From: Peredibacter starrii
Lineage (GTDB): Bacteria; Bdellovibrionota; Bacteriovoracia; Bacteriovoracales; Bacteriovoracaceae
Assembly: GCF_034259205.1 (NCBI RefSeq)
Contig: NZ_CP139487.1
Location: 3,100,001 to 3,164,000, forward strand
Reading direction: 5' to 3'
Length of the DNA stretch: 64,000 bases
Position 1 is the stretch's first letter. Each line of letters begins with the position of its first letter. The translations under genes and the position numbers were made by a program. Positions 16,418 through 25,531 of the stretch are shown here, piece by piece. A model generated the notes under the pieces. That model was given only the letters and a program-made list of their open reading frames with translations, was not told the origin of the DNA and did no database searches.

Positions 16418-16545
16418 ATAAAAAGCTCAGGTAATTTTTCCTTTACATTAATTGCTGTTAATCAACTCTCTCATTAACGGCAGTTAGCTTACTGGGAAAA
16501 TAGTGCTTAATGCTTTTAAGTTTTCATGATCTCTATAATCAGGTC

Positions 16546-17265
16546 ATGAAGACTCTCATTTTCATTATTACCCTCCTTCTCTCCTCTCAAACCTGGGCCT
16601 GGGGCCTGAAAGATCTAGGTGAAGAGATGGCCTCACCGGTCACTACAGATGCAAAATATGTTCTTTATGGAGGAGCGGCCCTCACACTTACCTTCGTTAT
16701 TTTCGAAGATGCGGTTGTTGACCCTTTTCAAGAAAAACAAGTTAGAAATGATACTCTCGGAGATGCATCTCGCTGGGGAGATTGGATGGGACAAATGATT
16801 CCCAACATTCTTTATGCCGGTGGTATGGGTATAGCGAGTTACTTTCATGATCCAAAGGCCTATGACCGTGCCATGGGTATGATTAAGGCCACGGCCTACT
16901 CAACAATTGTAACGAGTGCGCTTAAGTACACTATTCGAGAACCTCGTCCGAATGCTGCTAATGAAAAGAATTCATTTCCATCTGGTCACAGCACGACTGC
17001 CTTTGCATTCAGTGGTTATGTTGCCGCTGAACATGGCTGGGGATGGGGATCCGCTGCCCTTCTTCTTTCAACCTTCACTGCTTATTCTCGTATTAATGAT
17101 AATCGACACTATCTCCATGACGTTATGGCCGGTGCTACAATTGGTTGGGTCTACGGTTGGGGCATCTCACGTCACCAAAGACAACAAAGAGATAAAGAGA
17201 CGGCCATTGTTCTACCACTTCTTGATTCAAAAACTGCCGGTCTGGCCCTCTACAAAGAGTTTTAG
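16546..17265 (+). CDS. PAP2-family membrane phosphatase
   Basis: 239 residues from the ATG at 16546, which opens a signal peptide or first helix (MKTLIFIITLLLSSQTWA); an in-frame ATG at 16510 would put 12 polar residues before it. All three PAP2 motifs are present: KYTIREPRP (KX6RP), PSGH, and SRINDNRHYLHDV (SRX5HX3D). The family dephosphorylates lipid phosphates such as undecaprenyl pyrophosphate, phosphatidate or lipid A. The exact lipid cannot be told. The active site faces the periplasm in this fold. Confidence 0.85.
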   Translation: MKTLIFIITLLLSSQTWAWGLKDLGEEMASPVTTDAKYVLYGGAALTLTFVIFEDAVVDPFQEKQVRNDTLGDASRWGDWMGQMIPNILYAGGMGIASYFHDPKAYDRAMGMIKATAYSTIVTSALKYTIREPRPNAANEKNSFPSGHSTTAFAFSGYVAAEHGWGWGSAALLLSTFTAYSRINDNRHYLHDVMAGATIGWVYGWGISRHQRQQRDKETAIVLPLLDSKTAGLALYKEF

Positions 17266-17371
17266 CGGCAAAAAGTTTCAATAATACCTGATGACTCAAC
17301 TTGGTCTGCTTTTTCCTTTTCAATTCCCCGATAAGTAAAAAGACGTAGTGAACCCTGAGCTCAGGACTTTT

Positions 17372-20300
17372 ATGAAGCAATGTTTTATTCTCCTTACCCT
17401 TCTTTTGACCGCAGTGGCCTGTAGTCAGAAAGGCACAGAAGTTGGTCTGAAAGTAAGCCATAACTTTGTGATGGGCGGATCGAATACAAGTGCGATTGCT
17501 GGTGGTGGATTAATCATTTGGGGTCAAAGTACGACCGGAAAAAGTTTCGCTCAACTCCTCCAAGATAAAGATGAATTAAAACTAAGCCTAGATAATACAA
17601 GTTGGACGTTTTATGCCATGGCGTGGGACGGCTCCAAAGATTATGAAGGTGCCGCCAATTCGAGTAATAACACTCCCTTTGGAGGAATTGTTCGTTGTGG
17701 AATCAGTCAGCCAACAATTCTGACTGGCGAACCAAAATCAATTGAGCTTTCGATCACAAATCCCAATTGTTCAAACTCAGTATTCGCAGGTCCAGCAGGA
17801 ATGAATGGAGGCAATCTTTCGTCTGTGAAGATGCAGTTCTGTTCTTCAATTGTAGGAGTGACCGGCAATACTAATCTTTGTACTGATACATATAATGATC
17901 CAAACAAGAAGTCTTACAAGGCCCCTATTGGTAGTTATCGATTCTCAGCCCTCACACACGTAAATGGAATTGATAATGGATCATTTGCCGGTAAATGTGT
18001 TTCTACGACGACCTCATTAGAGCAGCAAGGACTACCGGCCGGCGGACCTGGTCTTCCGTTCAGATTTTTACTCGAAATGTTTCCTGGTTCAACTGATTGT
18101 GATGCCACGATTGGAAGACGTGGAGCTGAGAAAATTATTTATTCAAACGGAACAGCAGCGGCACCATCAGTTGCTACGAAAGTTTATAATGGTCTTTATA
18201 AAACTCATCACTACATCGAAATAACGCCTGCTCAAATTTGTTTGGGAAGAACAGGAACCAATCTTGGAGATCACCCATTCGCAGCAGGAACCGGGCACCC
18301 CCAGCACCCTTACACAATTTGTGATGTTCCTCAGTTCTATGGAATTAACTTTCATACACAATTCTCTAGCTCCTACAAACTTCAGGCCAATCTGGACTTC
18401 AATCCCTTCTCAGTGGGAATTGCCAACACTCCATTACCACAGGCCCCATGTCTTGAACTAGGAACGAACTTTATTCCAATTGGTTATGCTTATGCTACCT
18501 GCTCTGGAAGCACAATCATCTGGGACAATATCAATACTTTCCTTGGAAATTTTTTTGGTAATGGTTTCTCTTTAAAAAATCTCAGACTTCGTGACAGTGA
18601 TAGAAGTCATCTTGGGCTATTTGCTCATGTACAAGGTACTGGAATTTACATTGGTGACTTTTCAATGGAAAAACCGGAAATTGAAGCTCGTTTCCGTGTA
18701 GGTGCTGTAGCGGCCGAATCGACTGGATCAAGTTCACCGGCAGATATCATTTATCATAATATTAAAATCAAAGACGCTGAAATTCAGGGCCGCCCTGAGT
18801 TTGGTGACAATGTTGGTAAAACAGATGTGGGTGGACTTATCGGATATCTGCATTACGGAACACTTCAACAAATCTCTATTGTGAATAGTAAAGTCAGAGG
18901 TGATTCTTCTCAAGTTGGCGGGGTCGTGGGCCTACTCACCTTTGCTGATGTTAAAAAAGTCATTTCTGAAGTTGATGTCGAAGCAAGGTCAGGACAAAGT
19001 ATTCAAGACGTGGGAGGAATTGCGGGCCGTGCAGAAAATTCCGTCTTTGATTGGGTAAAGCACGAGGGCGAGATTAAAACGGACGGAAAACAAGTTGGTG
19101 GTATTGCGGGATCATCAAATACCTCCTCTCTTACAAATTTCTACACTATCTCTAATATCAATTCTAATTCATCAGATCTTTATAATTATACAGGTGGAGT
19201 TATTGGTTACTGGACCGGCGTTGGTAATTTATCTACCGGTTATTCTCTGGCCAACATTCAAACTGGTTGTAGCACAGGTTGTAAACAAGGAGCTATTGTT
19301 GGTTACGCAGAATCAGGAACTCCAAGTGTAGCCTCGACGGTTTATAACCTTTACCCCTCAGATTCTGGAGAGCAAGCAACAAACCTCTCAAGCTCATTTG
19401 TTCTCCGGTCACTCGGGGATTTCAGAATTCTGAGTTCAATGACGGCCTTGACAGATACAACTTCGGACGACTGGAAAATGGTGAATGGGGTTTATCCTCG
19501 CTTTGATTTTGAATACCATCCTTGTTCATCAATTGCTCTACCATCGGGAACTGGTACAACTGATTCGCCAATCCTTATTTGTAATGAAACTGATTATCAA
19601 AGCTATGCCTCAACTGGTCTCAACATCAAGCTAATGGGAAATATCAGACTCCGAAATCTAGGGACTGCTCCATATGATATTCCTACTTTCAGTTCGAAAC
19701 TGGAAGGAAACAACAAGGCCTTAATTGGAGGTAATGTCGATTCTGCTGGAACTACAGGCACTGCCCACATTGGAACTCTTACTGGTGAGATCAAAAATTT
19801 AAAAATTTATGGTATGAGACGTACTAATACCTCGGCCAACTCTATGGCATCTCCTTCTGCGGTTTTCGTTTTTCAAAACAACGGAAAGCTTCTAAATATG
19901 AAGGTTTCCACGATCGGTAGATTTAGTGGGTATGCAGCGGGGTTTGTTGGAAAAAACGCTGGCACAATTCAAAATGTAAAGTTTGATGGAAATGTTTCGG
20001 GAAGCTATGCCATTTCAACTCTCGTGCATACCAATCAATCCACGGGAAAGATCTACGATTCAAGAGTTGGTGGCCAGCTAGGTTGTTATCATCCATCCAA
20101 CCCACTACTCTGCGACTTCTTTGCGGGCCTGGCCTATAGGAACGAAGGGGAGATCGCTCGAACTGAAATGAATGTACATTTCTGGGATAACGGTAGCTTC
20201 GTTAGTAATAATGTCTCAATGCTAGTAGACGAGAACGTTCCAAACGCAAAAATCATTGATGTGGTCGTTCCCAATCATGCAAGTTTTCTCACTCGAGGAA

Positions 20301-20986
20301 ATGGAACTTTCTATTTCAGCAGAATTAACAACGGAATCTATCAACGAGTCATTAATCTAGGTAAACTTCTCGCTGGAGACCTTTCAACGTCGGCCCTCAA
20401 TGGTTTTCCAGGCCAGGGAAATCCGGTCCTAGGAAATAACAACGGCATCATGACCGATGTCTTTCGCGGTGGTATCTCCGGAAAATTGCTTCTAGAAAAT
20501 GTTCCTTATACATGTGCTAATGGAAATACTTTAGATATTCCGGCCTGGTCAACTCTCTCATCCTGGAATTCTTATAGCTCTGGTTATTTTAGTCTACCTA
20601 TCACAGATAAAAAGCTCGTTGTCATTTATAAACCTGATAGCGGATTACCACAGTATCAACAAGTCACAAACATAACCGGTACGCAATTATCAACAGTCAT
20701 GGCCGCTTGTAACACAAGCGGAAAAGTTAGCGTTGTAATGACCTCAGATCTATTTGTTTCTCCCGGTACAACTCTCCCAGAAGCGAATGTCATTCTTCCG
20801 CAACATGTGGCCTTGACCGGTAGATATGGCGCAGGCTGGACTTCTATCATGTGGGACATGAACAATCCTGACGATGAACAGAAGATGCTTGACTACCACG
20901 CTTACAAAATGGGTCTATCATCTACGCCGGTTCCTCGCGCAGTTTGGCAACTAGAAGACGAAGGTCCTCGCTTGTTCGAGGACTAA
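17372..20986 (+). CDS. giant GLUG-repeat surface lipoprotein
   Basis: About 1204 residues from ATG 17372 (a GTG at 17348 would add eight residues ahead of the signal). The signal LLLTAVACSQKG ends in lipobox AVAC. The middle (about residues 485-620) holds GLUG-type repeats: VGGLIGY, VGGVVGL, VGGIAGR, VGGIAGS, TGGVIGY, spaced 30-40 residues and predicted to stack as a beta-solenoid. Two copies of a typical GLUG-protein module, GTGT...PYxIC followed by YxLxxN(L/I), occur near residues 310 and 735, so the passenger looks duplicated. Such proteins are large adhesin-like surface molecules. It converges with the EF-hand lipoprotein gene, overlapping 4 nt. Confidence 0.78.
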   Translation: MKQCFILLTLLLTAVACSQKGTEVGLKVSHNFVMGGSNTSAIAGGGLIIWGQSTTGKSFAQLLQDKDELKLSLDNTSWTFYAMAWDGSKDYEGAANSSNNTPFGGIVRCGISQPTILTGEPKSIELSITNPNCSNSVFAGPAGMNGGNLSSVKMQFCSSIVGVTGNTNLCTDTYNDPNKKSYKAPIGSYRFSALTHVNGIDNGSFAGKCVSTTTSLEQQGLPAGGPGLPFRFLLEMFPGSTDCDATIGRRGAEKIIYSNGTAAAPSVATKVYNGLYKTHHYIEITPAQICLGRTGTNLGDHPFAAGTGHPQHPYTICDVPQFYGINFHTQFSSSYKLQANLDFNPFSVGIANTPLPQAPCLELGTNFIPIGYAYATCSGSTIIWDNINTFLGNFFGNGFSLKNLRLRDSDRSHLGLFAHVQGTGIYIGDFSMEKPEIEARFRVGAVAAESTGSSSPADIIYHNIKIKDAEIQGRPEFGDNVGKTDVGGLIGYLHYGTLQQISIVNSKVRGDSSQVGGVVGLLTFADVKKVISEVDVEARSGQSIQDVGGIAGRAENSVFDWVKHEGEIKTDGKQVGGIAGSSNTSSLTNFYTISNINSNSSDLYNYTGGVIGYWTGVGNLSTGYSLANIQTGCSTGCKQGAIVGYAESGTPSVASTVYNLYPSDSGEQATNLSSSFVLRSLGDFRILSSMTALTDTTSDDWKMVNGVYPRFDFEYHPCSSIALPSGTGTTDSPILICNETDYQSYASTGLNIKLMGNIRLRNLGTAPYDIPTFSSKLEGNNKALIGGNVDSAGTTGTAHIGTLTGEIKNLKIYGMRRTNTSANSMASPSAVFVFQNNGKLLNMKVSTIGRFSGYAAGFVGKNAGTIQNVKFDGNVSGSYAISTLVHTNQSTGKIYDSRVGGQLGCYHPSNPLLCDFFAGLAYRNEGEIARTEMNVHFWDNGSFVSNNVSMLVDENVPNAKIIDVVVPNHASFLTRGNGTFYFSRINNGIYQRVINLGKLLAGDLSTSALNGFPGQGNPVLGNNNGIMTDVFRGGISGKLLLENVPYTCANGNTLDIPAWSTLSSWNSYSSGYFSLPITDKKLVVIYKPDSGLPQYQQVTNITGTQLSTVMAACNTSGKVSVVMTSDLFVSPGTTLPEANVILPQHVALTGRYGAGWTSIMWDMNNPDDEQKMLDYHAYKMGLSSTPVPRAVWQLEDEGPRLFED

Positions 20987-21801
20987 TCCCACCAATCTCG
21001 CCAGCGCTCTCGCCACCGATTCCATCGATCATACATTCTCTCCCACCAGGAATCCGGTTCGGGTGGTCTTGGTGGAGGTTCAGGTGGTGGTGGCTCAGGC
21101 GGTTCTCGCCTTGGCCTTGGTCTTGGCCTTCTAACTGTGTCGTCTCTTTCCTCCCATTCATTATCATCAGGATAGGAACTCGTTTTTGCTAACACTCCAC
21201 AAGCAATAGGTATTTCACTATTTGCGAGGGCCGCCGGTAATTTTTTGGGTTGACCGTAGATGACAACCACTCTTCCATCAAGTGGTAACTCGACCCCATC
21301 GAGTTTTACCATCGAGTCACCTTCAGCATCATCCGGCTGTTTCAAATCACTTAACATCAATGAATAAGAGGTGCTCTTTTTGTACCTGTAATCACCACCA
21401 GGGAAGACATGATTGCCTGCGATTTGAGAACTTAAGTCGTCATCAAAAGGCACAAGCTTACGGCCAATGCTCTTTTGAGCTTCGTTATAATCCACATAGC
21501 CATCCCGATTGGCGTCTGCGTTCATGATCGGACATTCAATGCCTGTGTGTAAGTGTTGAGGATGGATTCCTCCACCACCTTTAGAAAGTTTAATGAGAAC
21601 TTCGAATTGATCGCCAAGCTTAATCACCCTCACCTTCCCGGTGACATTGGGTGCGACCTTATCGTTGATGGGAAATAGTAAAGCGGTATAGGTGCCGTTA
21701 GGTGGTTCCTCATATTGGATTTCATCATCAACTTTAGTGTTCTTACCGCAAGCGGCAAGGAACAGGATGATCCCAAATTTGAGTAAGAGAATTTTCTTCA
21801 T
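20983..21801 (-). CDS. EF-hand lipoprotein with Pro/Arg- and Trp-rich tail
   Basis: 272 residues from the ATG at 21801, which opens a lipoprotein signal (MKKILLLKFGIILFLAAC); an ATG at 21843 would add 14 polar residues. A canonical EF-hand loop, DANRDGYVDYNE, lies near residue 110, after HPQHLHTG. The C-terminal 55 residues are extraordinary: Pro-Arg-Glu repeats (PRPRPRREPPEPPPPEPPP) and then a Trp/Arg-rich end (DRWNRWRERWRDWWD). The tail may bind membranes or negatively charged surfaces; this is inference. No family recognised. Confidence 0.72.
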   Translation of the reverse strand: MKKILLLKFGIILFLAACGKNTKVDDEIQYEEPPNGTYTALLFPINDKVAPNVTGKVRVIKLGDQFEVLIKLSKGGGGIHPQHLHTGIECPIMNADANRDGYVDYNEAQKSIGRKLVPFDDDLSSQIAGNHVFPGGDYRYKKSTSYSLMLSDLKQPDDAEGDSMVKLDGVELPLDGRVVVIYGQPKKLPAALANSEIPIACGVLAKTSSYPDDNEWEERDDTVRRPRPRPRREPPEPPPPEPPPRPPEPDSWWERMYDRWNRWRERWRDWWD

Positions 21802-21865
21802 GGCACTCTCATCAATGCACTGATTCTTCACCATTGCTGACAATCATTACAATGCTAAGAGCGCC

Positions 21866-21891
21866 AAAAAAAAGGGACCCTTAGGGTCCCT
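21866..21891 (-). terminator. intrinsic terminator after the 75-residue secreted protein gene
   Basis: On the minus strand, 8-bp stem AGGGACCC / GGGTCCCT with a TAA loop and a run of seven T. Confidence 0.88.
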
Positions 21892-21901
21892 GTGTGGTGA
21901 A

Positions 21902-22129
21902 TTATTTAGAATTTGCGCGGTAGAGAGATTTACAATCTTTACTCACCTTGCCGTTAATATTCTTTTCAATACAAGAGAAGTTCGGCTCACCTGTGTTACT
22001 TACACATTTTGCCGCCACTGCTTGTTGATGACATTTAACTTCCAGGTTTTGATCAAATTCAATCTGAGTCGATTCCGCGAAGGCCAAAGTTGTTAAAGAG
22101 AGGGCCATTAAAACTGCAATTTTTTTCAT
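21902..22129 (-). CDS. small cysteine-containing secreted protein
   Basis: 75 residues with a signal peptide (MKKIAVLMALSLTTLAFA). The mature 57 residues contain four cysteines (VKCHQ, AKCVS, FSCIE, KDCKS), suggesting two disulfides. It follows the metzincin gene by 15 nt and is probably cotranscribed with it, ending in a strong terminator. Possible partner or pro-peptide-like inhibitor of the protease, by position only. Confidence 0.65.
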   Translation of the reverse strand: MKKIAVLMALSLTTLAFAESTQIEFDQNLEVKCHQQAVAAKCVSNTGEPNFSCIEKNINGKVSKDCKSLYRANSK

Positions 22130-22144
22130 TGATTACTCCTTAAA

Positions 22145-22720
22145 TTAATACTTCGGTGCTAGTTCATTCATGATTTTACCAAGCGCGTATGGCACAGAGT
22201 AAATTCGGCTAGATGTGTAGTACGAAGTATGGCTGTAACCCAACTTATGCATCCATTCGTGCATCATATTGTGAGCAACCTCTGAAGAGGTGTACTTGTT
22301 AAAGAACTTCGTGTTCATGTTAATGACTTTACTGGAAGTCGTTGTGTAACCCACTGTGCTTGAATTTTGGTAATACAACTTAACAGTGATATCCATCGCA
22401 TTGTTCTTTGTCGGCGTCAGCTTTTCTGCTCCTTCCAGAATTTTTTGATAGATCTGAGCATTAGTTAGACCATTGTTACTCAAAAACTGTTTCTTGCCGG
22501 CGTATGTGTGATTAAGAACGCGGGTACGGAATTCTTCAGAACCAATGACTGCGCGAATTTTTCTTTCGGCCGACTGAATTTTTGATTCCTGTGAACTGGT
22601 CATGCCTACAGTTGTAACATTGGTGTCAAAGGTCTTGGCCAAGGTTGGCACCGCTGCGAGTGAAGCTTCTACAGAGAACAAGCCGACTGCAAGCGCGAGA
22701 GGAAGTACCGATTTCGTCAT
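22145..22720 (-). CDS. short secreted metzincin-like metalloprotease (paralogue A)
   Basis: 191 residues with a signal peptide. The C-terminal part has the full metzincin zinc motif HEWMHKLGYSH (His154, Glu155, His158, His164; HExxHxxGxxH). Ten residues on, the conserved YSVPY takes the place where metzincins have the Met-turn, but without Met. Shared blocks with the proteins at 45.4 and 49.3 kb include EFR.RVLNH.Y.GKK.F, NAQIYQKIL, EKL.P..NN.M, VGYT and NTKFFN, so the three are paralogues. No inhibitory pro-domain is obvious. Predicted exported peptidase; possibly cotranscribed with the small Cys protein downstream. Confidence 0.78.
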   Translation of the reverse strand: MTKSVLPLALAVGLFSVEASLAAVPTLAKTFDTNVTTVGMTSSQESKIQSAERKIRAVIGSEEFRTRVLNHTYAGKKQFLSNNGLTNAQIYQKILEGAEKLTPTKNNAMDITVKLYYQNSSTVGYTTTSSKVINMNTKFFNKYTSSEVAHNMMHEWMHKLGYSHTSYYTSSRIYSVPYALGKIMNELAPKY

Positions 22721-22958
22721 GAAAACTCCTTACTGTTTTTGTTTTTTGCCTTTCCATGGGCAAACCTAAATTTTCTCTAAAGGAGTTCGTATTTTCGACG
22801 GAACGATATTTGATGCAACAAGAGGTTGGTGCGCGAAAGAAATGAAAGTTTGAAGATTTCTATGAATTCAATTTTCTGGGAAGAGATTTTTTCCGGAGAC
22901 GGAGTGTTTAAATGCAGAATGAATGATGGGAGTTTTATTCCGGAATGCGGGTAAAAAC

Positions 22959-22983
22959 AAAAAGGCCACTCTCTCGAGTGGCC
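22959..22983 (-). terminator. intrinsic terminator after the 207-residue protein gene
   Basis: Minus strand: 8-bp stem GGCCACTC / GAGTGGCC, GAGA loop, five T. The 240 nt upstream of it (22721-22958), between this hairpin and the metzincin start, hold only a doubtful 30-codon ORF. Confidence 0.88.
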
Positions 22984-22991
22984 CTCATTAA

Positions 22992-23615
22992 CTAATCTTT
23001 TCTAGCGTACTCGGTACAAACGTCTGCGTAACCGCAAGTTGTATAAGTTTGTGGAAATGTACATGTCGTACTTCCATAGTATGTTGGCCCGTAATAAACC
23101 TGACCATTACAAGTATTGTATGTGTTACATACATATTGATTCTCATAAGCAACACACTCATGGTTTGCATCCCACCAAGCGCCATACACAAGAAGAGCAA
23201 CCACGATACCACCAGCGATCCACGGGAAGATCACGTAGCCGTTCCAACTAGCACCTTGAGCATATAGTTCTTTTGTCGCCTCTTTCACAACTTGAGCAAG
23301 TTCTTCAGATGAGGCGTTCTTCGCAAGAAGCGAAAGCTTCAGTTTAAGCGCTTCAACTGCTTTATTATTGTTTACACGTTTTTCAACGAGCGTCTGAATT
23401 TCTTTTTGAGAAAGACCAGCTTCGATAAGTTTAGACATTTTCTTGAAAAAGATTTGAGTATGTTCTTCATAGAACTTTTCATCTTTTTGGTCCCAATCAA
23501 CTGTTAAAGCATATTGATATTCATCAATGCTTCTTTCAAGTTCTTGGATTGTTCCGGTTGACGCCATCACATTTAGTGAAAAGCAGAATGCGACTAATAG
23601 AGAAACGAATTTCAT
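22992..23615 (-). CDS. exported membrane protein with Cys-rich C-terminal tail
   Basis: 207 residues: signal peptide (MKFVSLLVAFCFSLNVMA), a helical charged region (about 20-130, with KEATKEL and KLKLSLL patterns suggesting coiled coil), one transmembrane helix (FPWIAGGIVVALLVYGAWW, about 145-163) and a Tyr/Cys-rich tail with seven cysteines (ECVAYENQYVCNTYNTC onward). The tail probably lies in the periplasm with disulfides. No family recognised. Confidence 0.65.
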   Translation of the reverse strand: MKFVSLLVAFCFSLNVMASTGTIQELERSIDEYQYALTVDWDQKDEKFYEEHTQIFFKKMSKLIEAGLSQKEIQTLVEKRVNNNKAVEALKLKLSLLAKNASSEELAQVVKEATKELYAQGASWNGYVIFPWIAGGIVVALLVYGAWWDANHECVAYENQYVCNTYNTCNGQVYYGPTYYGSTTCTFPQTYTTCGYADVCTEYARKD

Positions 23616-23695
23616 GTTGAGCTCCTTTCAGGTAAGAGATGCGCCCTTGTAGCAAAAGGAATTCAACATGAAAACCCAAGGAAACTGGATTTCGT

Positions 23696-24859
23696 CTAAA
23701 GGGCCCGGCGCTTAACGAGTAGTAAGTAAGCTAAATAAGATAAGACCCCGCAAATACACATGATTGCAGTCATTGTGAGGATGGTCCCGTTATGAAAATG
23801 GCTGACGAGACTTGAGATTATCCCCGCAACTGCAAATTGGATGGTGCCCATTAAGGCCGAGGCACTACCTGCGTGTTTTTTCTGATGGGCCAAAGCACAG
23901 GCAGAAGTATTCGGAGCAATTAGACCCATATTTGAGATGATAAGGAACAAACATCCGCACATGGCCCAAATCGGCCCGTTAGTTAGACCTACGATTAAAA
24001 TCATGACACCAAAGATAGTCACGAAAGGAAGAGCACGAACCAGGATTTTTTCCGGCGGATGCTTTCGAAGAATGCGTCCATTGATTTGAGAAAAAGTAAT
24101 GAGCCCGCATGCATTTGCTCCGAACACCCATGCATACTGAGCAGGAGTTAATCCATAGTGATCAATGAACACAAAGGGCGATCCCGTGATGTAGGCGAAC
24201 ATTCCTGCGTAGACCAAACTCATCGACAAAGTATAGCCGGTGAAATTCTTATCTTTAAAAATACCAATGTAGTTGCGGAAGATGTCCTTCACTCCATACT
24301 TAACATCGGGTTTATGAGTTTCCGGTAAAAACTTATACACACAAAATAGCGCCATTAAACTAATGACTGTCAGGATCCAGAAAATAGAGCGCCAACCGAA
24401 TGCGGTAGTGAGAATTCCGCCCATAACAGGAGCAAGAATTGGGGCCACCCCCATAATGAGCATTAATAATGAAAATACTTTCGCGGATTCATGGGACTGA
24501 TAAAGGTCCCTGACCATGGCACGGGTAATGACCATACCGGCACAAGCACCCAGGGCCTGCATGAATCGGTAAAAGATGAGTCCATTTACGTCAAACGTTG
24601 AAGCACAAGCAAATGAGGCGAGAGCGTAAGTGATCAAACCAACATAAAGAGGTTTCTTCCTTCCCCATCGATCGGTGATGGGACCATAGAAGATCTGGCC
24701 CAAAGCAATCCCAACCAGAAACGAGGCAAGAGATAACTGAACAGATGCCAATGGCACAGCAAAGTCTTTCGCTATTCCCGGAAGCGCCGGAAGGTACATA
24801 TCGATTGAAAGAGGACCAAAAGCGGTCAAAAGACCAAGGATCAAGATAGTGAGGTTCAC
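23696..24859 (-). CDS. Bcr/CflA-type MFS drug efflux transporter
   Basis: 387 residues with about 12 transmembrane helices. The N-terminal sequence FGPLSIDMYLPALPGIA and the motif-A loop GPITDRWGRKKPLY are characteristic of the Bcr/CflA group of the DHA1 family, which exports drugs and sometimes sulfonamides or cysteine by proton antiport. Length matches the group. It is divergent from the FMN reductase gene with an 84-nt shared upstream region. Confidence 0.88.
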   Translation of the reverse strand: MNLTILILGLLTAFGPLSIDMYLPALPGIAKDFAVPLASVQLSLASFLVGIALGQIFYGPITDRWGRKKPLYVGLITYALASFACASTFDVNGLIFYRFMQALGACAGMVITRAMVRDLYQSHESAKVFSLLMLIMGVAPILAPVMGGILTTAFGWRSIFWILTVISLMALFCVYKFLPETHKPDVKYGVKDIFRNYIGIFKDKNFTGYTLSMSLVYAGMFAYITGSPFVFIDHYGLTPAQYAWVFGANACGLITFSQINGRILRKHPPEKILVRALPFVTIFGVMILIVGLTNGPIWAMCGCLFLIISNMGLIAPNTSACALAHQKKHAGSASALMGTIQFAVAGIISSLVSHFHNGTILTMTAIMCICGVLSYLAYLLLVKRRAL

Positions 24860-24943
24860 GATTAACTCTTTTTAACAGGAATCAAACAATACAGGGGTCT
24901 TTTTTTATCGCCATTACACACTCTCTTCAATAGAATTTTATCC

Positions 24944-25456
24944 ATGGAAAAGAAAAACATTGTGATCCTCACTGCTAGTGAAGTTAAAAACTTGGAACTC
25001 GCTCAAAAATTCAAAGAAAGCCTTGAATCTCAGAATGCCAACGTTTCAATCATCAATATGGTCGAACTTGATCTCCCTCTGTACTCTTCGAGAACTGAAT
25101 CAAAATTTACTGGGGCCGAACTTTTAAAGGGTCAAATGCCCCTTCTTGAGCAGGCCCATGGATATGTGTTTATCGCTCCGGAGTACAACGGAAGTACACC
25201 TCCGGTGTTCAATAACTTTCTGGCCTGGCTTAGCCGCTCAAGCAAAGACTGGAGAAATTGCTTAAACGGTCGCCCTGCTGCCATCGCAACTTTCTCTGGC
25301 GGAGGCGGCTTTAACGTCCTGCTTGCCATGAGAACACAACTCGCATTTATTGGTATGAATGTAATTGGGCGCCAAATCCTCACTCATAGTAATAAAGTAT
25401 TGGACGAGAAATCGTTATTATCGGTCAGTCAGGAATTAGTTAAACTATGCCTCTAA
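24944..25456 (+). CDS. NADPH-dependent FMN reductase-family flavoprotein
   Basis: 170 residues, a complete flavodoxin-like domain. APEYNGSTPPVFNNFLAWLSR matches the FMN-binding PEYNxSxPxxLKNxxDxxSR motif of the family, followed by GRPAAIATFSGGGGF. These enzymes reduce quinones, azo compounds, chromate or free FMN. Single-gene unit between the MFS pump and a secreted hydrolase. Confidence 0.85.
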   Translation: MEKKNIVILTASEVKNLELAQKFKESLESQNANVSIINMVELDLPLYSSRTESKFTGAELLKGQMPLLEQAHGYVFIAPEYNGSTPPVFNNFLAWLSRSSKDWRNCLNGRPAAIATFSGGGGFNVLLAMRTQLAFIGMNVIGRQILTHSNKVLDEKSLLSVSQELVKLCL

Positions 25457-25531
25457 TCCTGTCTGTTGCCCCACTGCAAAATTCAAGTAAAAAAAATCAT
25501 GCCATAATATTAGGTACTGGAGTTAATAATC

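Noticed and set aside
22862-22954. 30-codon plus-strand ORF (MNSIFWEEIFSGDGVFKCRM...)
   Set aside because: No ribosome-binding site, no recognisable family and it lies in a short gap before a minus-strand terminator; likely chance.
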